From JACMRI01 sp043778625 (lineage in GTDB: Bacteria > Bacteroidota > Bacteroidia > UBA4408): a stretch of DNA of 56,193 nt. Location: assembly GCA_043778625.1 (NCBI GenBank), contig JAYWFU010000131.1, forward strand, positions 1 through 56,193. The letters run 5' to 3'. The notes below the pieces were generated by a model. That model was not told the DNA's origin. It saw nothing but the letters and a program-made list of their open reading frames with translations, and ran no database searches. The position numbers and the translations under genes were made by a program. This document shows, piece after piece, positions 33,563 through 41,950 of this stretch; position 1 is the stretch's first letter; every line of letters begins with the position of its first letter.

Positions 33563-35572
33563 ATGATTGATTTTAAAACCGAAATCTTACAAGGAATACC
33601 TACTCAATTACCTGCGCCCTACACGCTTGATACTACTGTTAATCACGCCCCTAAGCGTAAAAATATATTAACAGCTATCGAAAAAAAGTTAGCGCTACGC
33701 AACGCCTTACGTTATTTTCCTGCGGAACAACACGCAGTACTTGCCGCTGAATTTTTGCAAGAGTTAAAAACGTATGGACGTATCTATATGTATAGATACA
33801 TTCCGCAACATAAAATCATGGCACGCCCGTTAACTGATTATCCGTACCAAAGCACACAGGCAGGAGCTATTATGTTAATGATACAAAATAATCTTGACCA
33901 TGCCGTTGCGCAGCATCCACACGAACTTATTACCTATGGTGGCAATGGTGCGGTGTTTCAAAACTGGGCACAATACCGCCTAACTATGCAGTACTTAGCC
34001 ACTATGACTAACGAGCAAACGTTAGTAATGTATAGCGGACACCCCATGGGCTTGTTTCCGTCGCATGCTAATGCGCCACGTGTAGTGGTTACTAACGGAT
34101 TAATGATACCCAACTACAGCAAGCCCGACGATTGGGAAAAATACAATGCCCTTGGCGTAACCCAATACGGACAAATGACCGCTGGAAGCTACATGTACAT
34201 TGGCCCACAGGGCATTGTACACGGCACAGCTATTACTGTACTTAATGCGGCACGTATGCTTATTCAAAAAAATGGTGGCAGCCTTGCAGGCAAATTATTT
34301 GTAACCTGTGGCTTAGGCGGTATGAGTGGCGCACAGCCCAAAGCCGCTGTAATAGCTGGTTTGGTGTGCCTTGTGGCCGAAATTAATACCCATGCCATAC
34401 ACACCCGCCATAGTCAAGGTTGGGTGAATGAGGTGTTTGATAACGTAGATGCCGCCATTGACCGCACGTTGCAAGCCGTAGCCAACAAGGAAGCTACTTC
34501 AATAGCTTACCACGGCAATATTGTAGAACTGTGGGAACGTCTTGTACAGCGCAACGTACAGGTAGATTTAGGGAGCGACCAAAGTAGCCTCCACAACCCG
34601 TTTGCAGGCGGATATTACCCCGCAAATGTTTCGTTAGAAGTTGCTAATGATATGATGGCAAATAAGCCCCAAGAATTTAAAACTGCTGTACACGCAACGT
34701 TGGTACGCCACGTAGCCGCCATTAACAATAGGGTAGGGGAGTGCGGCATGTATTTTTTTGATTATGGCAATGCCTTTTTGTTAGAGGCATCGCGCGCAGG
34801 CGCAGATGTAATGAAAGCGGATGGTAACTTTAAATACCCAAGTTACGTGCAAGATATTTTAGGTCCTATGTGTTTTGATTATGGCTTTGGTCCATTTCGT
34901 TGGGTGTGTGCTAGTGGCAATCCTGATGATTTAGCTACTACTGATGCTATTGCATTAGAAGTAATGCAAACCATTAAAGCCACTGCCCCTGTGGAAATAC
35001 AACAACAATTAGCCGATAATATATTGTGGATTGAACAAGCACAGCAAAATAAATTAGTGGTAGGCTCGCAAGCACGTATATTGTACGCTGACGCTGAGGG
35101 ACGTATGCGCATAGCACAAGCATTTAACAAAGCCATAGCCACAGGGCAAATTACTGCGCCTATAATACTTGGGCGCGATCACCACGATGTATCGGGTACG
35201 GATAGCCCTTACCGTGAAACAAGTAACATTTATGATGGCTCGCGCTTTACGGCCGATATGGCGGTACAAAATTTTGTGGGCGATGCCTTTCGTGGCGCAA
35301 CGTGGGTAAGCCTGCACAACGGTGGTGGCGTGGGCTGGGGTGAGGTTATTAACGGTGGTTTTGGTTTAGTATTAGATGGCGAAGCGGAAACTGAAACTAA
35401 ACTATTAAGTATGCTTCACTGGGATGTTAACAACGGCATAGCCCGCCGTGCGTGGGCGCGCAATAAAGAAGCTTTATTTGCCATTGAACGCGAAATGAAT
35501 CGCACCCCACAACTTAAAGTTACGGTAGCTAATTTGGTAAGCGATGATGTGTTGGATAATTTAGAATTTTAA
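33563..35572 (+). CDS. hutU: Urocanate hydratase
   Basis: A 669-residue enzyme of histidine degradation that converts urocanate to imidazolone propionate with bound NAD+. Family motifs include LITYGGNGAVFQNWAQYRL, MYSGHPMGLFPS, PQGIVHGTAITVLNAAR, TCGLGGMSGAQPKAA, SDQSSLHNPFAGGYYP, GPFRWVCASGNP and LGRDHHDVSGTDSPYRET. It belongs to the long urocanase type (about 670) common in Bacteroidota. No hutH, hutI or formiminotransferase gene is in the window. A hairpin repeat lies 50 nt downstream. Confidence 0.96.
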   Translation: MIDFKTEILQGIPTQLPAPYTLDTTVNHAPKRKNILTAIEKKLALRNALRYFPAEQHAVLAAEFLQELKTYGRIYMYRYIPQHKIMARPLTDYPYQSTQAGAIMLMIQNNLDHAVAQHPHELITYGGNGAVFQNWAQYRLTMQYLATMTNEQTLVMYSGHPMGLFPSHANAPRVVVTNGLMIPNYSKPDDWEKYNALGVTQYGQMTAGSYMYIGPQGIVHGTAITVLNAARMLIQKNGGSLAGKLFVTCGLGGMSGAQPKAAVIAGLVCLVAEINTHAIHTRHSQGWVNEVFDNVDAAIDRTLQAVANKEATSIAYHGNIVELWERLVQRNVQVDLGSDQSSLHNPFAGGYYPANVSLEVANDMMANKPQEFKTAVHATLVRHVAAINNRVGECGMYFFDYGNAFLLEASRAGADVMKADGNFKYPSYVQDILGPMCFDYGFGPFRWVCASGNPDDLATTDAIALEVMQTIKATAPVEIQQQLADNILWIEQAQQNKLVVGSQARILYADAEGRMRIAQAFNKAIATGQITAPIILGRDHHDVSGTDSPYRETSNIYDGSRFTADMAVQNFVGDAFRGATWVSLHNGGGVGWGEVINGGFGLVLDGEAETETKLLSMLHWDVNNGIARRAWARNKEALFAIEREMNRTPQLKVTVANLVSDDVLDNLEF

Positions 35573-35622
35573 TTGATGAGCTAAACTATTACGTCATCAA
35601 ATAAAACTCAGATTATTGTCGT

Positions 35623-35683
35623 CTTAGTTCGTGTCCCCACGAAACAACATTGCGTTAACTGGTTCGTGGCGACACGAACTAAG
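35623..35683. repeat. Extragenic inverted repeat, 21-bp arms
   Basis: Arms at 35623-35643 and 35663-35683 (CTTAGTTCGTGTCCCCACGAA against its complement with one mismatch) with a 19-nt loop. No T-tract. A second palindromic repeat family, different in sequence from 5288-5360. Confidence 0.8.
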
Positions 35684-35740
35684 GCGGAAAACAACAAGAA
35701 ATTCAAGCAAATAAAACCACCATTACATTAACTATAAAAG

Positions 35741-35748
35741 TATATTTG
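35741..35748 (+). promoter_or_regulatory. Candidate ilvE -7 element (TATATTTG)
   Basis: Matches TAnnTTTG and lies 19 nt before the ATG at 35768. Confidence 0.55.
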
Positions 35749-35767
35749 TAGTACATAATTTTATACT

Positions 35768-36820
35768 ATGATAATACAACCCATTGCACATACTCGCCTA
35801 GGCGAAAAAGATTTTAATAACCTACCTTTTGGTAGTGTATTCTCTGACCACATGCTGGTAGCCAATTATGAAAATAATGCTTGGCAAACTCCACAAATAG
35901 TACCGTTTGCTCGTTTCGAAATGAGTCCATCACTTTCTGCACTTAATTACGGACAATCTATATTTGAGGGTATGAAAGCCTTTGTAAACGAGCAAGGCGA
36001 AGCAGTAACGTTTCGTCCGCGCGAAAACTTTGAGCGTATTAATCGTTCAGCAGTTCGTATGTGTATGCCCGAAATACCCGAACATATATTTATGGACGGA
36101 TTAAAAGCATTACTCAAAATAGATAATAAATGGATTCCTCGCCAAGAGGGAGCGTCGTTGTACCTGCGCCCAGTAATGTTTGCTACTGATGAGGCGGTGG
36201 GTGTAAAACCTAGCGACAACTACAAGTTTTGTATCATAGCTTGCCCTGTAGCTACATATTTTAAAGAACCCTTAAAAGTAGTTATCGAACAACAGTATAT
36301 TCGTGCTGCACAAGGTGGAGTGGGCTTTGCCAAGGCAGCGGGTAACTACGCAAGTGCGATGTATCCTACCAAATTAATACAAGAAAAGGGTTACCATCAA
36401 ATTATATGGACTGATGCCGTTGAGCATAAGTACTTAGAAGAGAGTGGCGCTATGAATTTAATGCTAGTAATTAACAACACACTTATAACACCCGTATTGA
36501 GCGATAGCAAGCTAGCAGGTGTTACTCGCAATAGTTTGTTGCACATAGGGCGTACATGGGGTTTAGCTGTTGAAGAACGTTTAATTAGTGCTGATGAATT
36601 AGTGGAAGCCCACGCCAATGGAACTTTGCAAGAAATGTTTGGTGCAGGCACAGCAGCTAACATTGCAGCTATTAAATTGTTTAATTACAACAATATTGAT
36701 TATGAATTACCTGCCGTTAATGAAAATAGTTTTCAAATAAAGGGCGGCAATTATTTAAACCAATTAAAACAAGGTAAAACTCCTGATGTGTTTAATTGGA
36801 ATACTATTATACCTGCATAA
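35768..36820 (+). CDS. ilvE: Branched-chain amino acid aminotransferase
   Basis: A 350-residue class IV PLP aminotransferase of the eukaryote-like BCAT type. Motifs: LNYGQSIFEGMKAF (about 59), FRPRENFERINRSA, LYLRPVMFATDEAVG (about 136), GGVGFAKAAGNYASAM with the probable PLP Lys189, YLEESGAMNLMLV and GTLQEMFGAGTAANI. It interconverts Val, Leu, Ile and their keto acids, which are the substrates of the E1 fusion at 10321. A separate promoter is visible. Confidence 0.95.
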   Translation: MIIQPIAHTRLGEKDFNNLPFGSVFSDHMLVANYENNAWQTPQIVPFARFEMSPSLSALNYGQSIFEGMKAFVNEQGEAVTFRPRENFERINRSAVRMCMPEIPEHIFMDGLKALLKIDNKWIPRQEGASLYLRPVMFATDEAVGVKPSDNYKFCIIACPVATYFKEPLKVVIEQQYIRAAQGGVGFAKAAGNYASAMYPTKLIQEKGYHQIIWTDAVEHKYLEESGAMNLMLVINNTLITPVLSDSKLAGVTRNSLLHIGRTWGLAVEERLISADELVEAHANGTLQEMFGAGTAANIAAIKLFNYNNIDYELPAVNENSFQIKGGNYLNQLKQGKTPDVFNWNTIIPA

Positions 36821-36841
36821 CAATTTACACTAAAATACATT

Positions 36842-37459
36842 ATGGATAAAAAATATATTTACTTATTGTTATTTATTGTAGCGGGTACAGTTGGCGGAAT
36901 TGCATTTGTAAAGCAGCTACAACACAAGGCAATAGTAGCTTTGCCTATTTTTGGTAATCCAGGTCATGCTATTGGTAACTACACGTTTGTAAATCAAAAT
37001 GGCGATGCTGTTACCCCTGCCGTTTTTGAAAATAAAATATATGTGGCTGATTATTTTTTTACCACCTGCAAAAGTATTTGCCCAATTATGAGCAACACTC
37101 TTCAGCGTATTGATTCAGTATATGCCACTGAAAACCGTATTAAGTACATATCTCACACGGTTGACCCCGAGTACGACAGCGTACCTGTACTTGCAGCGTA
37201 TGCCAAGGCACACAACGCTAATGCTACTAAATGGAATTTTGTAACAGGCAACAAAAAAGAATTGTACGACGTAGCGCGCACTATGTATCTTTTACCTAAG
37301 CTAGAGGCTGGCGATGGTGGCCCCGACGATTTTATACACTCGCAATATTTAGTGTTGGTAGATACTAAAAAACGCATACGTGGTTTTTATGATGGTACTA
37401 GCCCCAAAGACGAAAAAAAACTAATAGCTGATATTAAAACCCTGCTCGAAGAAGAGTAA
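36842..37459 (+). CDS. SCO1/SenC family copper protein
   Basis: A 205-residue protein with an N-terminal membrane anchor (about 5-22) and a thioredoxin-like domain. The copper ligands are FFTTCKSICPIM (Cys76, Cys80) and His166 in DFIHSQYLVLV. SCO proteins help load copper into the CuA site of cytochrome oxidase on the outer side of the inner membrane. It lies 21 nt after ilvE and 18 nt before pssA; no oxidase genes are nearby. Confidence 0.93.
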   Translation: MDKKYIYLLLFIVAGTVGGIAFVKQLQHKAIVALPIFGNPGHAIGNYTFVNQNGDAVTPAVFENKIYVADYFFTTCKSICPIMSNTLQRIDSVYATENRIKYISHTVDPEYDSVPVLAAYAKAHNANATKWNFVTGNKKELYDVARTMYLLPKLEAGDGGPDDFIHSQYLVLVDTKKRIRGFYDGTSPKDEKKLIADIKTLLEEE

Positions 37460-37477
37460 AATACAATTACACACCCC

Positions 37478-38188
37478 ATGCTAAATTTTATACGGAATAA
37501 TGCTGCTAATGCGCTTACTTGCGCCAACTTATTTTGTGGTTGCTACGCGCTGCATTACGCTACGTTAGGGTTGTTCAACAACGTGTTTGCGTTAGTAGTA
37601 ATTGCGGGCATATTCGATTTTTTTGACGGATTTGTGGCACGTGCACTCAAAAGCACTAGTTTAATAGGCAAAGACCTCGATAGCCTAGCCGACATGGTTA
37701 CCTTTGGAGTAGTGCCTGCATATACCTTGTATAAAATAATGGAATACAATCAATCTACCCAAATCGTGGTGTGGGATATAGGTCCGTTGGCATTTATGGT
37801 AGCTGTGTTTTCGGCTATTAGATTAGCTAATTTTAACAACGATGCTCGCCAAACTACAGGTTTTATAGGTGTGCCAACTCCTGCCAATGCATTGTTTATT
37901 GTGGCTTTGGCTACTATGTATCATAGTGGTACTTACACTGCGTATTTACACAATAATCATATTATAGTAGGTTTAGTACTACTTACTAGTAGTTGGCTCT
38001 TGTGGGAATTACCACTTTTGGCTCTTAAATTTACCAGTTATGACTTTGCATCTAACAGTTACAAATATCTACTAATTATTGCGTGTGCATTGTGTATTAT
38101 TACTTTTGGAATAGTAGGTGTGGCGTTAAGTATGCTTATATACGTAGCGTTGAGCATTGCCAATAATTATACTACTAACCAACATTAA
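37478..38188 (+). CDS. pssA: CDP-diacylglycerol-serine O-phosphatidyltransferase
   Basis: A 236-residue CDP-alcohol phosphatidyltransferase with about seven TM helices. The signature D-G-x2-A-R-x8-G-x3-D-x3-D is visible in DGFVARALKSTSLIGKDLDS and the following LAD (about 50-72). The N-terminal NALTCANLFCGCYAL and FGVVPAYTLYK support PssA, which makes phosphatidylserine for phosphatidylethanolamine. No psd gene is next to it. Confidence 0.9.
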   Translation: MLNFIRNNAANALTCANLFCGCYALHYATLGLFNNVFALVVIAGIFDFFDGFVARALKSTSLIGKDLDSLADMVTFGVVPAYTLYKIMEYNQSTQIVVWDIGPLAFMVAVFSAIRLANFNNDARQTTGFIGVPTPANALFIVALATMYHSGTYTAYLHNNHIIVGLVLLTSSWLLWELPLLALKFTSYDFASNSYKYLLIIACALCIITFGIVGVALSMLIYVALSIANNYTTNQH

Positions 38189-38191
38189 GCT

Positions 38192-39718
38192 ATGAAAACT
38201 AAAGTATTACTTACCTTATTTTGCGCAATAATTGCAAGTATATCACATGCCAAAAATTTACGTGTGTATGCCATGCACCATACGTTTAAAAGCAATGATA
38301 ACACAGGTATAACCATTGAGCATTTATTATCGTTTGACGGGTATACCACTAATGCAGTTAAAGTAACCGATGGTTATCAGGCTTCTATACGTGTTGCCTT
38401 AGTAGTAAGCGATGTTAGCGGTAATGTGGCATACACCAATACGTATAATGTGTTGAGTCCTGTGCAAAAAAAAATACGTTTATCTGGCGAGTTTATTGAT
38501 ATTCAACGTTTTACCCTACCTAGTGGTAATTACACATTGGCGCTAACTATTAACGACAATAATGATACTGTAAAAGCCATTACTAATACACAACCTATCT
38601 ACGCACCTGCATCGTATAACGATTCGTTACAGTTTTCGAGTATTGAACTTGTCGAAAGTTTTGTGGCAAGTACTGATAATAAACCAAGTGTAAAAAATGG
38701 GTTCGACATTATACCTTATGTATCCACGTATTATGGTAATAGTGCTACACAACTTAATTTTTATGTAGAGTTGTACAACGCTGCCAAATATTTAGGTGCC
38801 GATCAGCCCTACTTAATAAAATATTATTTAGAAAACGCCGATACGCATCAGCCGCTCAATGATTATGGTAATTATACGCGCCAAAAAGCAACTAATAAAT
38901 TTGGTTTTTTTGGAGCATTGCCATTGGCTAATTTACCCACGGGTAATTATATACTACATACTAATGTGGTAGATAAAACAAACACCGTGCATGCACAAAA
39001 TCAACTGTTTGTACAACGTTATGCACCTGCTTCGGTAAGCACCTACAACCCTGCTGATTCTGCTAATAATTGGTTTACACAAATAACTAACATGGATACC
39101 CTTAACGATTTAGTACGCTCTATAAAACCTGCAGCCAAAGCAGGGCAAAAACCGTTTATTGATAACGTGGGTAAAGACACGCTTATAAAATTAAAGCAAC
39201 AGTTTCTGTATAATTTTTGGTTAGATTTTAAAACAAACAATCCATATCGTTATGCTGAATTAAAAGGCAAAGATGCACGAGATGTATTTGAAAAATACAT
39301 GAAAGAAGTTACCGTAGTAAATGCAAAATACAAAACAACTATTCGCAAAGGTTACCAATCAGATAGAGGACGAGTTGTTTTGCAATACGGTACCCCTAGC
39401 CAAGTAACTGCCTTTGACAGAGAACCTAATAGTTTTCCTTACGAAATATGGCAATACAACACTACCGACAAACGCAATAATCGACGTTTTGTTTTTTATA
39501 ACCCAAGTTTGTCAGCAAACGAATATACTCTAATACACTCTGATGCTTACGGGGAGTTAAAAAACGAACGTTGGCAATTATTGATAGCCAATCGTAATGG
39601 AAAAATTACAGGAATAGATGCAACCGAAACGCCGAGTATATATGGCGACCACATTAAAGATGCTTATTATCAATTAGACAAAAACAATTTACCTCTTATA
39701 AAAGGAACTCGTCCGTAA
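38192..39718 (+). CDS. GWxTD-domain exported protein
   Basis: A 508-residue protein with a signal peptide ending near ISHAK (residue 21). The C-terminal third (about 325-480) matches the GWxTD domain: FWLDFKTNNP, GRVVLQYGTPSQVTAFDREP, YEIWQYNTTDKRNNRRFVFY and SANEYTLIHSDAYGE. The N-terminal part is beta-sandwich-like. The family is restricted mostly to Bacteroidota and relatives and its function is unknown. It starts 3 nt after pssA, so it is probably in that operon. The terminator hairpin overlaps its last codons. Confidence 0.9.
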   Translation: MKTKVLLTLFCAIIASISHAKNLRVYAMHHTFKSNDNTGITIEHLLSFDGYTTNAVKVTDGYQASIRVALVVSDVSGNVAYTNTYNVLSPVQKKIRLSGEFIDIQRFTLPSGNYTLALTINDNNDTVKAITNTQPIYAPASYNDSLQFSSIELVESFVASTDNKPSVKNGFDIIPYVSTYYGNSATQLNFYVELYNAAKYLGADQPYLIKYYLENADTHQPLNDYGNYTRQKATNKFGFFGALPLANLPTGNYILHTNVVDKTNTVHAQNQLFVQRYAPASVSTYNPADSANNWFTQITNMDTLNDLVRSIKPAAKAGQKPFIDNVGKDTLIKLKQQFLYNFWLDFKTNNPYRYAELKGKDARDVFEKYMKEVTVVNAKYKTTIRKGYQSDRGRVVLQYGTPSQVTAFDREPNSFPYEIWQYNTTDKRNNRRFVFYNPSLSANEYTLIHSDAYGELKNERWQLLIANRNGKITGIDATETPSIYGDHIKDAYYQLDKNNLPLIKGTRP

Positions 39719-39732
39719 GTACGAGTTTTTTC
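39706..39732 (+). terminator. Terminator overlapping the GWxTD gene stop
   Basis: AACTCGT pairs with ACGAGTT across an 8-nt loop that contains the stop codon, followed by T4. The stem uses the last coding bases. Confidence 0.65.
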
Positions 39733-39802
39733 AAAATCCACGTTAGTATTAATCCACTATTTTTGATTTTGATTATCGTTAAAAATAATTATGAAATAAT
39801 AG

Positions 39803-39832
39803 TTGCTAACTATTAAAATTAGTTTATCTTCG
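39803..39832 (+). promoter_or_regulatory. Promoter of first T9SS paralogue
   Basis: TTG at 39803-39805, 19-nt spacer, TATCTTCG at 39825-39832. The surrounding sequence is conserved upstream of the second paralogue with the same spacing; both use TTCG in place of TTTG. Confidence 0.6.
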
Positions 39833-39876
39833 TTTAAATCAAATAGTTATATAATAAAATTTAACACAACACAGTC

Positions 39877-41730
39877 ATGAAAAAATTGTTTACTTTATTA
39901 ACGCTAGGCATTACAATAGCAGCAACAGCACAAAACGGAAAACCTGTTATTGACCTAAAATACTTGCCAGTAGCAGGTACGGGGGCAACACAAATTTGGA
40001 ACAAGAATGTTAATTTACTTCCTACGGGTAGCCCCACCACATCTCAAGTTTGGGATTATTCTACACAGTTTAATCCTGCAACAAATGAAATACATACTAT
40101 AAAAACATATTATGCTGAACAAAGCGATAAGTACAAAAATTTTGTCAACCCGTCAGCGGCTCCCTCATTGTCTCCTGTAAGAGCGTTATATCCTACGCAT
40201 GTGGGGCTTTTATCATTACCTAATTTTAGTGGCGCACCATTTTCGGATATATTGGACTCGTCATGGCAGTTTTTACGTATAGATACTAATGGTGTGTTTA
40301 TAGTAGGTGCGTATAGTTTAAATCCAAAATACGACACGAGTATAGTGTATAGAGATCCCGAATTATTAGTTCCTCCTTTCGCCTCAATGCAATCAAGCGA
40401 TCGTTATGATTCAGCAAATTATACTATAAATAAAGATCAATTACACTTTGGTGCATTTATTGTTGATGTTACGGTAACAGGATACGTAGTTAAAAATTTT
40501 AAAGCACATGGTTGGGGTCAGTTAATATTACCATCGGCTAACGGACCTATTACTTACAACGATGTGTTACTTGCACAAGTAACGCAAACACGTAATAATA
40601 ATATTCATTTTAGAAGTGGCGGATTTTCTGATATTCCACAAGTAAGTACTACTGTAGAATATTTCTTTTTGCGTAATAATCCTTTTGGGACGTCTTATTT
40701 AATGTGGGTACAAACTTCTGGCGATACCCTAGTTACAAATTCATATTATGTGGAACCTTACGAAACAAGTTACATCAGCGGTACAGTGTTTACTGACAGT
40801 GCCCAAGCTACTAAAGTTACCAATGGAGTCGCTTACTTGTACCGCGAAGGCTCTAACTTTAAAAAGAACGATATTTTAGCAACCACTCCACTAAATAACC
40901 TTGGTGAGTATAAGTTTGACAGCATACCTTATGGTAACTACCGTGTAGCTATACGCCCAGATACTATACAATACCCTAACAATTTTATTACTTATTATGG
41001 CGACAAAACGGAGTGGGCTAACGCCAGCATAATAAATACTGCAGCTTTAGCGGGCAATAGCACTAACAATACTATTCACTTAATACACCAAGATACCACC
41101 ACAGGCACTAACGAAATTAGTGGTAAGCTTACTTCCGACTATTATAGTAATGCCCGCATTAAAGGAGGGAATGCGGTATTAGCACAAGCAAAGCCAATTG
41201 CAGGAATTGGTATTAGAGCCTGTAAGCGTCCTGGAGGGAGCAGTGCACGCCAAATGCAAACTGATTCAACTGGTAATTTTAAACTAACTGATTTAAGTAC
41301 GGGAGATTATTTTTTAATTGTAGATATGCCTGGCTTGCCTAGCGATACTTGCGAGTTTACGGTTACTAGCAATTCTAAATTAGGGTTTAATTATGTAGTA
41401 GATTCTAGTAAAATAGGCTCTTTTTGCACTAATGTATTAACCGTGCAAAAAACTAATTTCCCTATCACTACCACCTATTTAAACGCTATACCTAATCCAA
41501 CTGAAGCAACTACTGTATTACAGTATAATTTAGATTCCCCTACACCAGTGTATATTAGTATATTTAACCTATTAGGTAAGGAGGTAGCTATACTACAAAA
41601 TGCCACACAGCAACAGGGTAATTATAGTTTAACTATTAACCCACTTACTTATAACTTAAGTAGTGGAGCATATATAGTAAAATTACGCACCAATACTGGA
41701 GTAATGCAATTAAAGTTAATATATCAATAA
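39877..41730 (+). CDS. T9SS type A sorting domain secreted protein (paralogue 1)
   Basis: A 617-residue secreted protein; signal peptide ends at IAATAQ (about 19). A unique N-terminal domain (about 20-290) is followed by two carboxypeptidase-regulatory/SdrD-like beta-sandwich units, seen as YKFDSIPYGNYRVAIRPD (about 347) and FKLTDLSTGDYFLIVDMPG (about 468). The final 80 residues are a type A C-terminal sorting domain (NAIPNPTEATTVLQYNLD ... GKEVAILQN ... SGAYIVKL), so it is exported by T9SS and anchored or released at the surface. It is clearly paralogous to the next gene. Enzymatic function not seen. Confidence 0.9.
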   Translation: MKKLFTLLTLGITIAATAQNGKPVIDLKYLPVAGTGATQIWNKNVNLLPTGSPTTSQVWDYSTQFNPATNEIHTIKTYYAEQSDKYKNFVNPSAAPSLSPVRALYPTHVGLLSLPNFSGAPFSDILDSSWQFLRIDTNGVFIVGAYSLNPKYDTSIVYRDPELLVPPFASMQSSDRYDSANYTINKDQLHFGAFIVDVTVTGYVVKNFKAHGWGQLILPSANGPITYNDVLLAQVTQTRNNNIHFRSGGFSDIPQVSTTVEYFFLRNNPFGTSYLMWVQTSGDTLVTNSYYVEPYETSYISGTVFTDSAQATKVTNGVAYLYREGSNFKKNDILATTPLNNLGEYKFDSIPYGNYRVAIRPDTIQYPNNFITYYGDKTEWANASIINTAALAGNSTNNTIHLIHQDTTTGTNEISGKLTSDYYSNARIKGGNAVLAQAKPIAGIGIRACKRPGGSSARQMQTDSTGNFKLTDLSTGDYFLIVDMPGLPSDTCEFTVTSNSKLGFNYVVDSSKIGSFCTNVLTVQKTNFPITTTYLNAIPNPTEATTVLQYNLDSPTPVYISIFNLLGKEVAILQNATQQQGNYSLTINPLTYNLSSGAYIVKLRTNTGVMQLKLIYQ

Positions 41731-41740
41731 TTAGTAGTTA

Positions 41741-41792
41741 CGCCACGCAAATCCCCTTCTTAGGAGGGGTGCCCGCAGGGCGGGGTGGGTCA
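41741..41792. repeat. GC-rich dispersed element with two small hairpins
   Basis: A GC-rich stretch in an AT-rich gap, with CCCC-TTCTTAGG-AGGGG and GCCCGCAGGGC hairpins. I recall very similar AAATCCCCT...GGAGGGGTGCCC...GGGTGGGT segments between genes in other Bacteroidota (not searched). Probably a dispersed non-coding repeat. Confidence 0.6.
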
Positions 41793-41892
41793 TAAAATAT
41801 TGAACTAAGTATCATTTCAAAAACTATTATAGTAATCAAAATTTACAGTATCCATATTAATATAAAGTGCACACAAACAATCAAAATAAGTG

Positions 41893-41922
41893 TTGCTAAC
41901 TACCAAAATAATTTTAAGTTCG
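41893..41922 (+). promoter_or_regulatory. Promoter of second T9SS paralogue
   Basis: TTG at 41893-41895, 19-nt spacer, TAAGTTCG at 41915-41922. GTTGCTAACTA and TTCGTTT are shared with the promoter at 39803, showing that the duplication included the control region. Confidence 0.6.
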
Positions 41923-41950
41923 TTTGAGTTAAATTAATTACAAAATAGCT

